Positions 57,945 through 64,000 of a stretch of 64,000 bases of DNA are shown piece after piece. Each line of letters opens with the position of its first letter. Position 1 is the stretch's first letter. The DNA lies in contig JAHDFP010000005.1 of NCBI GenBank assembly GCA_020628095.1, positions 1-64,000 on the forward strand. Reading direction: 5' to 3'. The notes beneath the pieces were generated by a model. That model had not been told where the DNA came from. It made no database searches and saw only the letters and a program-made list of their open reading frames with translations. The translations under genes were made by a program, and so were the position numbers. This DNA is from Saprospiraceae bacterium (GTDB lineage: Bacteria > Bacteroidota > Bacteroidia > Chitinophagales > Saprospiraceae).

Positions 57945-58928
57945 ATGAGTAAAAGTGTGTTTATAACCGGCGGTGCTGGTTATGTCGGTGCTATGCTAGT
58001 GCCGAGGTTATTAGAGTTAGGATATAAAGTGTCCGTATTAGACCTGATGATATATGGTGAGGACGTTATAAAATCTCACCCTAATCTTACAATGATTAAG
58101 GGAGACATAAGAGATCAAGAACTGCTAAAGAAAAACATTCCTGGTCATGATAATGTCATTCACTTGGCTTGCATATCTAATGATCCGAGCTTTGAGCTAA
58201 ATCCTGATCTAGGAAAATCCATTAATTTGGACGCATTCAGACCATTGGTAGAGATAAGCAAAGATGCTGGTGTGGATAGATTTATCTATGCCTCTTCTTC
58301 CAGTGTCTATGGTATCAAAGATGTACCAGATGTGCACGAGGATATGGAGCTAAAACCGTTGACGGATTACTCTAAGTTCAAGGCGCAATGCGAGAAGATA
58401 CTCAATGAGTATCAAGCTGATGATTTTACCACTGTGACAATAAGACCAGCGACGGTTTGTGGATATTCTCCAAGACAACGATTAGATGTCGTGGTCAATA
58501 TTCTGACTAATCTGGCCTATCATAATAGAAAGATTACGGTTTTCGGTGGCGAACAATTAAGACCAAATATCCACATCGCAGATATGGTACAGGCTTACGT
58601 CACTTTGCTGGATGCACCTAAAGAAAAAATAGGTGGCAACATCTATAATGCGGGTTACGAAAATCAGAGTGTACGTCAACTTGCGGATACGGTCAAAGCG
58701 GTAGTCGGTGACGACGTAGAGCTAGTGACGACTCCGACAGATGATAACAGATCATATCATGTATCGTCTAAGAAGATCAAAGACGAATTAGGTTTCGTGG
58801 CGACCCATACGATCAAGCAGGCTTCGGAGGATTTAGTGAAGGCATTTGACGAAGGTCTTTTGCCTGATAGCTTAAATAGCGAAAGATATTTCAACATAAA
58901 AAGAATGCAGAATATAGAGCTTAAGTAA
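57945..58928 (+). CDS. NAD-dependent epimerase/dehydratase (extended SDR)
   Basis: VFITGGAGYVGAMLVPRLLELGYKV, YASSSSVYG, YSKFKAQCE. Confidence 0.93.
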   Translation: MSKSVFITGGAGYVGAMLVPRLLELGYKVSVLDLMIYGEDVIKSHPNLTMIKGDIRDQELLKKNIPGHDNVIHLACISNDPSFELNPDLGKSINLDAFRPLVEISKDAGVDRFIYASSSSVYGIKDVPDVHEDMELKPLTDYSKFKAQCEKILNEYQADDFTTVTIRPATVCGYSPRQRLDVVVNILTNLAYHNRKITVFGGEQLRPNIHIADMVQAYVTLLDAPKEKIGGNIYNAGYENQSVRQLADTVKAVVGDDVELVTTPTDDNRSYHVSSKKIKDELGFVATHTIKQASEDLVKAFDEGLLPDSLNSERYFNIKRMQNIELK

Positions 58929-58966
58929 GCTCTATATTCTCTAAAGGGAATAGCACATATTCTAAG

Positions 58967-60106
58967 TTGATGTCGGATACGGATCAAATCACAATCAGGT
59001 CGGCTACTAAAGAAGATCTGGAAAGAATGACAGCTTTCTTTGTGGAAGCCTACGGCAATCACACCGTTTTCCAAGATAAAGATTTTGTTAGCTATTATTT
59101 TGATCCATTTGATACTGGCAAAGAAGCCTTGAGTTTTTCCGTGCTCGGTTTGACCAAAGAGAATAAGGTCGTATCACACTACGGCGGTCTGTATTACGAA
59201 TTAGTTATGGATGGTGAATTGGTGCCACTAGTGTGGGGTGTCAATGCCTACACATTACCTGACTGGAGAGGTAAAGGAATCAATGGTGGAATCGTAGATT
59301 ATATTCATAAAAATAATGTGGCTAATGCCGTCATCGGTATGCCTTTTAAGGCGCCATTCTTTTATGAGAAATTAGGATATAATATTTTTGAAAAGCAGAC
59401 ATTAGATAGATTTATCTATGTGTTGGATGATAAAGCTTTCGAGGTAGCCGAGGACTTAGGCTATGATATAAAGGAGGTGACTAACTTGCTAGCTCTCTCT
59501 GAGCCAGTCGCCATACATGCAGATCCAAATATTATAGAATTAACCTCAGATAATTTCGAAGACTTTCAGTATGATCTGGTCTTTGATAATACGATTACGA
59601 CTAATCGAAGTGTTGACTTTCTGAGATGGCGCATCTTTGATAATCCTTATGTTACATACAGCGTGTATGGCTACATGGAAAATAACCACGTAAAATCATA
59701 CATCGTTCTACGAGAAGAAATGCTTCTACCTAAGAACTATATGACGACAAGGATAATAGATCTCTATGGTCATCCTCTCGGAGTAGAAAAACTCTTAGCG
59801 CATACTGTAGAGAAATGCCGTAACAACGAAACTATATATATCGACTTTGGTATGTACGGTGTACTTTATAAGTCCGAGCTGGAGCAAGTCGGTTTTATTA
59901 AGTTAGTCGATGATGATGTCTGCATATTGCCATTGGTGACGGCACCTATCCAGAAAAGACCTAACCATGAATTTATCGTACTGCAGAGTAAGACTTATAA
60001 TGATAAGATCAAGGAGTTAAAAAGGGAGTACGTTTATTTTACTAGAATAGATGCAGATAGGGATCGTATTGCACGATTATCTCAAATAAAGAAAAATAAT
60101 GGATAG
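58967..60106 (+). CDS. GNAT-type N-acetyltransferase (polysaccharide cluster)
   Basis: ITIRSATKEDLERMTAFFVEAYG, LPDWRGKGINGGIVDYIHKNN. Confidence 0.8.
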   Translation: MMSDTDQITIRSATKEDLERMTAFFVEAYGNHTVFQDKDFVSYYFDPFDTGKEALSFSVLGLTKENKVVSHYGGLYYELVMDGELVPLVWGVNAYTLPDWRGKGINGGIVDYIHKNNVANAVIGMPFKAPFFYEKLGYNIFEKQTLDRFIYVLDDKAFEVAEDLGYDIKEVTNLLALSEPVAIHADPNIIELTSDNFEDFQYDLVFDNTITTNRSVDFLRWRIFDNPYVTYSVYGYMENNHVKSYIVLREEMLLPKNYMTTRIIDLYGHPLGVEKLLAHTVEKCRNNETIYIDFGMYGVLYKSELEQVGFIKLVDDDVCILPLVTAPIQKRPNHEFIVLQSKTYNDKIKELKREYVYFTRIDADRDRIARLSQIKKNNG

Positions 60107-61076
60107 CAATCGAGTTACCATTGTTATGTATCATTATGTAAGAGACCTCAAGAATAGTCGATATCCAAGTATCAAAGGTCTGGATGTGAAATTATTCAAG
60201 GAGCAGGTATCTTACCTAAATAAGAATTACCATTTTGTAACTGCGGAGGAGGTAATAGATGCCATAGAAAACGATAAGGTACTACCACCAAAGTCTGTTA
60301 TGCTCACTTTTGATGATGGATATGCGGATCACTTTGATTACGTCTTTCCTTTTCTGGACAAGTTGGGAATCCAAGGATTATTCTTTCCTCCTGCTGGAGC
60401 TATACTAGATCATAGCTTGTTAGATGTGAATAAAATTCACTTTATACTGGCTGCAGAAGATGATAAATCAAAAATCATCAAGGAGATAAAGAATCAATTA
60501 GATCTTTATAGAGAGGAGTATAACTTAGAAAGTTTTTCTCACTACTATGACAAACTGGCTACTGCCAATCGCTTCGATACTGGTGATGTCATATTTATAA
60601 AAAGGTTATTACAAAGAGAATTGGATGAATCTCTAAGAGGTAAAATGTCTAAAAGCCTTTTTGAGAAAATCGTTGATGTGGAAGAGGAGCAGTTCTGCCG
60701 AGAATTATATATGGATGTAGAGCAGATAGAATGTATGTCACGCCATGGGATGCACTTTGGTAGTCATGGTTATAAGCATACTTGGTTAGGGTCGTTATCA
60801 GATCAAGAACAAATTACGGAGATAGAGGAGTCGCTAAGTTTTCTAAAGAAAATCGGAGCTGATCCAGAGAAGTATACCATGTGTTATCCTTACGGTAATT
60901 ATAATGATACGACGGTAGAACTGATGGATAGGTATGATTTTAAGTTTGCACTTACCACTCAGGTGGATGTCGCGGACCTCACTACATCACATCGTTATAA
61001 GTTAGCCAGACTGGATACTAACGATATACCAAAGGATCGTGTCGCTCCAGTAGATTCTTGGTACCAAAGAGCTTGA
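60099..61076 (+). CDS. Polysaccharide deacetylase (NodB-like)
   Basis: VTIVMYHYVRD, VMLTFDDGYADHFDYVFPFLDKLGIQGLFF, HFGSHGYKHTWL. Confidence 0.93.
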   Translation: MDSNRVTIVMYHYVRDLKNSRYPSIKGLDVKLFKEQVSYLNKNYHFVTAEEVIDAIENDKVLPPKSVMLTFDDGYADHFDYVFPFLDKLGIQGLFFPPAGAILDHSLLDVNKIHFILAAEDDKSKIIKEIKNQLDLYREEYNLESFSHYYDKLATANRFDTGDVIFIKRLLQRELDESLRGKMSKSLFEKIVDVEEEQFCRELYMDVEQIECMSRHGMHFGSHGYKHTWLGSLSDQEQITEIEESLSFLKKIGADPEKYTMCYPYGNYNDTTVELMDRYDFKFALTTQVDVADLTTSHRYKLARLDTNDIPKDRVAPVDSWYQRA

Positions 61077-61129
61077 TAAGTATTATTAGTCGTTTATAAA
61101 TATTTGCTAAAGAAAGAACAATAAAGCGG

Positions 61130-62098
61130 ATGAATCAGGAAGCAAACAATAACCTGTACTACGAAATGCTCAAAATAAGGAAGGTAGAGCAAAAAATAGC
61201 CGACCTATATCCAGAGCAACAGATGAGATGCCCAGTGCACCTGTCCATAGGACAGGAGGCAGTATCTGCGGGCATCTGCTCATTATTAGATCATGATGAC
61301 AAAGCCATCAGTGCGCATAGATGCCACGCCCATTATCTTGCCAAAGGAGGCGATATCAAGTCTATGATCTGCGAAATATATGGTAAGGACGCTGGATGTA
61401 CTCAGGGCAAAGGAGGGTCTATGCACTTGATGGATCTGAGTGTTGGTTTTCTGGGAGCGATACCGATTGTGGGTAGTATGATTCCTGTAAGCGTCGGTGT
61501 AGGCATGGCTATGAAAATGCAAAAGCAATCGGGCATCTCGATAGTCTTCTTTGGAGATGGAGCGACTGAGGAAGGTTCATTTCACGAAAGTTTGGATTTT
61601 GCAGTTTTGAAAAACTTGCCTGTATTATTTGTATGTGAAAACAATTTCTATTCTGTCTATTCTCCATTAGAGGTGAGGCAGTCCAAGAATAGACGCATTG
61701 ACGAACTGGCAAAAGCGCACGGTGTATTTAGCGTGTCTGGTAATGGTAATGATGTACGAGAGGTGAGAAATAAGTCTAAGCAAGCGATAGATCATGTGAG
61801 AGCGGGCAATGGTCCAGCACTGGTCTTATTTGAGACCTTCAGATGGTTAGAGCATTGTGGTCCGTTCTGGGATAATGATCTGGGATATAGAAAAGTAGGG
61901 GAGCTAGATAACTGGATGAAGCGTGATCCATTGGCCCTAGAAAAGAAATTGCTGGTTGAGTCTGGTGATTGGGACGAGAATTATGACAAAGAATGGAATC
62001 AATCCTTCGATAAGCAGTTGGATGATGTATTTGCTTTTGCTAAATCGAGTCCATTTCCTGCAGTATCAGAATTAGATACGCACATTTACGCAGATTAA
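61130..62098 (+). CDS. Thiamine-pyrophosphate-dependent dehydrogenase E1 alpha subunit
   Basis: HLSIGQEAVSAGICSLL, AHRCHAHYLAKGGD, GKGGSMHL, FFGDGATEEGSFHESLDFA. Confidence 0.94.
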   Translation: MNQEANNNLYYEMLKIRKVEQKIADLYPEQQMRCPVHLSIGQEAVSAGICSLLDHDDKAISAHRCHAHYLAKGGDIKSMICEIYGKDAGCTQGKGGSMHLMDLSVGFLGAIPIVGSMIPVSVGVGMAMKMQKQSGISIVFFGDGATEEGSFHESLDFAVLKNLPVLFVCENNFYSVYSPLEVRQSKNRRIDELAKAHGVFSVSGNGNDVREVRNKSKQAIDHVRAGNGPALVLFETFRWLEHCGPFWDNDLGYRKVGELDNWMKRDPLALEKKLLVESGDWDENYDKEWNQSFDKQLDDVFAFAKSSPFPAVSELDTHIYAD

Positions 62099-62133
62099 TT
62101 TATTAACTAAGAAATTAAGCATTAACTGATTAT

Positions 62134-63189
62134 ATGAGTACAAGTACATTTGCTCAAGCGATTAATTCAGCCACAGAAATAATGATGGAGAAAGATCCGA
62201 CAACAATGTTGTACGGATTAGGTGTGCCCGATCCTAAGGGAATCTTCGGGACGACCTTAGATCTTCACAAAAAATTTGGTAATGAGCGAGTCATGGATAT
62301 GCCGACGGCAGAAAACGGTATGACAGGTGTGGCCATAGGGTCAGCGATTATGGGAATGCGCCCTATCATGACTCACCAGAGGGTAGAATTTGCACTATTG
62401 GCTATAGAGCAGATATTTAACCAAGCCGCTAAGTGGCATTATATGACAGCTGGTCAGCTTAAGGTGCCTATGGTTATACGATTGATTATAGGTAAGGGAT
62501 GGGGGCAAGGTCCGCAGCACTCGCAGAGTCTCGAAGCGATCTTTGCTCATATACCTGGACTGAGAGTAGTGATGCCTGCAACTCCCTATGATGCTAAGGG
62601 ACTGCTAATATCCAGTATAGAGGAAAATAACCCTGTGATATACATGGAGCACAGATGGTTGCATAATACACATGGTGAGGTGCCAGAGGGATATTATACT
62701 GTTCCTTTGGGTAAAGCACGTGTGGCTAAAGAGGGTAGCGATATTACCATAGTGGCTAACTCCCTTATGGTTGTGGAATCTCTTAGAGCGGCAAAGCTAT
62801 TGGAGGAGCACGGAATTAGTGCGGAGGTTATAGATCTAAGGTCTTTGCGTCCATTAGATAGCGAGACCATTCTTACTTCTGTATCAAAGACTAAGAATCT
62901 ATTAGTCGCCGATAATGGATGGACAAAGTATGGCATTAGCGCAGAAATTATCGCTACTGTAACTGAACAACTATGTACAGAATTAAAGTCAAACCCTCAA
63001 CGTGTAGGAATCAAAAATGGACCTATTCCATCCACTCCTGCACTGGCTAAGTATTGCTATACAAGATATGTAGATATAGCTCAAAAGGCGGCACACATTC
63101 TTAACCATGATCTCAAGCTATCAGAAGATGATCTGAGAGAACCAGAGCATCTGGACATTCCTGATAAAAGTTTCACTGGTCCTTTCTAA
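62134..63189 (+). CDS. Alpha-ketoacid-dehydrogenase-type E1 beta subunit (transketolase family)
   Basis: RVMDMPTAENGMTGVAIGSAIMGMRPI, GQGPQHSQSLEAIFAHIPGLRVVMPATPYDAKGLL, SAEVIDLRSLRPLD. Confidence 0.94.
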   Translation: MSTSTFAQAINSATEIMMEKDPTTMLYGLGVPDPKGIFGTTLDLHKKFGNERVMDMPTAENGMTGVAIGSAIMGMRPIMTHQRVEFALLAIEQIFNQAAKWHYMTAGQLKVPMVIRLIIGKGWGQGPQHSQSLEAIFAHIPGLRVVMPATPYDAKGLLISSIEENNPVIYMEHRWLHNTHGEVPEGYYTVPLGKARVAKEGSDITIVANSLMVVESLRAAKLLEEHGISAEVIDLRSLRPLDSETILTSVSKTKNLLVADNGWTKYGISAEIIATVTEQLCTELKSNPQRVGIKNGPIPSTPALAKYCYTRYVDIAQKAAHILNHDLKLSEDDLREPEHLDIPDKSFTGPF

Positions 63190-63229
63190 AGAGAGAAAAT
63201 CTTTATCACTCGTACTCTAGATCATTCTG

Positions 63230-64000
63230 GTGAATAAAGTAAAATCTATTATCAAGCGCATTGCTCAGTATGTGCTTATGATATTATGCATTCCAGCTGT
63301 ACTTATTATAAGATTGATTAGTCCGTGGAAGCATGTTTATTTGGGATATTTTGATGTGCGCAGAATAGGTCATGTGACTGTAGATGCGATGATAGAATTA
63401 GGTCGGAGGCAAGAAGAAAAAAAGAGTAATGTCTATTGGTATTATGCCCTTGGAAAAACTTGCAATGAGGCTTGGCTTAATATTATGCATAGACATTTTT
63501 ATATCCGCCCTTGGGTCAAATGGATGGATATGTGTAATAGAAAAATTCCTGGAGGTGAGTCGCATTATAGACCGCCGGGAAGGACAACGGGGAGCAGAGA
63601 CTTGACTGGTGTGGTAGAGAGAACAGGGGTTACCATGCCATTCACGAAAGAGGAAACCAATAAGGCCAAATCATGGCTAAAAAGCAAGGGATGGAAAGAA
63701 GGAGAAAAATTCGTTGCGCTGATGGTGAGAGACTCAGGTTATCTGTCTGCTAAGACGCAATCCAATAATCAATCGCAAATACAAAAACACCACGAGTATA
63801 GAAATTCAGATATCGCATCCTATGTAAAGGCGGCTGAGTGGCTAGCAGATAGAGACGTTTGGGTGCTGAGGATGGGGCAAAAGATGCTCAATAGAATTCC
63901 ATCCGATCATCCCAAGATTATTGACTATGCCTTTGAGACAGGTGCATCCCCGTTATTAGATGTATGGATTATTGCCAACTGTCATTTTGGAATTGCTACA
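63230..64000 (+). CDS. TIGR04372-like glycosyltransferase, 3' truncated by window edge
   Basis: Frame read from GTG 63230: MNKVKSIIKRIAQYVLMILCIPAVLIIRLISPWKHVYLGYFDVRRIGHVTVDAMIELG...KFVALMVRDSGYL..HHEYRNSDIASYVKAAEWLADRDVWVLRMGQ; open to the end, absent from ORF track. Confidence 0.7.
   Translation, partial: MNKVKSIIKRIAQYVLMILCIPAVLIIRLISPWKHVYLGYFDVRRIGHVTVDAMIELGRRQEEKKSNVYWYYALGKTCNEAWLNIMHRHFYIRPWVKWMDMCNRKIPGGESHYRPPGRTTGSRDLTGVVERTGVTMPFTKEETNKAKSWLKSKGWKEGEKFVALMVRDSGYLSAKTQSNNQSQIQKHHEYRNSDIASYVKAAEWLADRDVWVLRMGQKMLNRIPSDHPKIIDYAFETGASPLLDVWIIANCHFGIAT

Noticed and set aside
1-64000. tRNA/rRNA genes
   Set aside because: Scanned the larger intergenic gaps by eye and saw no cloverleaf or rRNA-like sequence; tRNAscan/Infernal would be decisive.

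Overview
A 64 kb stretch of a Bacteroidota genome (Saprospiria-like gene content; family-level assignment is inference). (1) Positions 3-12686 hold the 3' part of a giant repetitive, cysteine-rich surface protein: about 21 HYR-like units on an exact 237 bp period, about 28 SprB-like units, two SdrD-B-like domains and a T9SS type A sorting domain. It runs off the left edge of the window. (2) A housekeeping block follows: recG, rbfA, purA. (3) Next is an apparent operon of a PycTM/DUF5706-like membrane protein, an SdiA-regulated-like beta-propeller lipoprotein, and a 1235-aa calcineurin-phosphoesterase / kinase-like / Omp85-barrel fusion. (4) Then dacB/PBP4, an AstE-like deacylase with rimK, an MFS transporter and three membrane glycosyltransferases. 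(5) The T9SS/gliding core gldK-L-M-N sits beside a PorP/SprF gene. (6) A 1346-aa orphan secreted protein lies behind a structured 600 bp leader. (7) A ppx/gppA-like gene, an ABC-3 metal permease fused to a DtxR-like regulator, fur and a RelA/SpoT homolog form a metal/stringent-response neighbourhood. (8) A lone IS200/IS605-type tnpA has recognisable end hairpins. (9) The right end is a surface-polysaccharide cluster with TPP-dependent E1 alpha/beta genes and a truncated TIGR04372-like glycosyltransferase that the ORF track missed. Best candidates for novelty: the triple-fusion operon at 17-22 kb, the membrane-tethered metalloregulator with its own palindromic operator candidate, a small family of dispersed palindromic intergenic elements, and the orphan 1346-aa protein. 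No rRNA, tRNA or CRISPR array was recognised. All family assignments are by eye from motifs; no searches were run.
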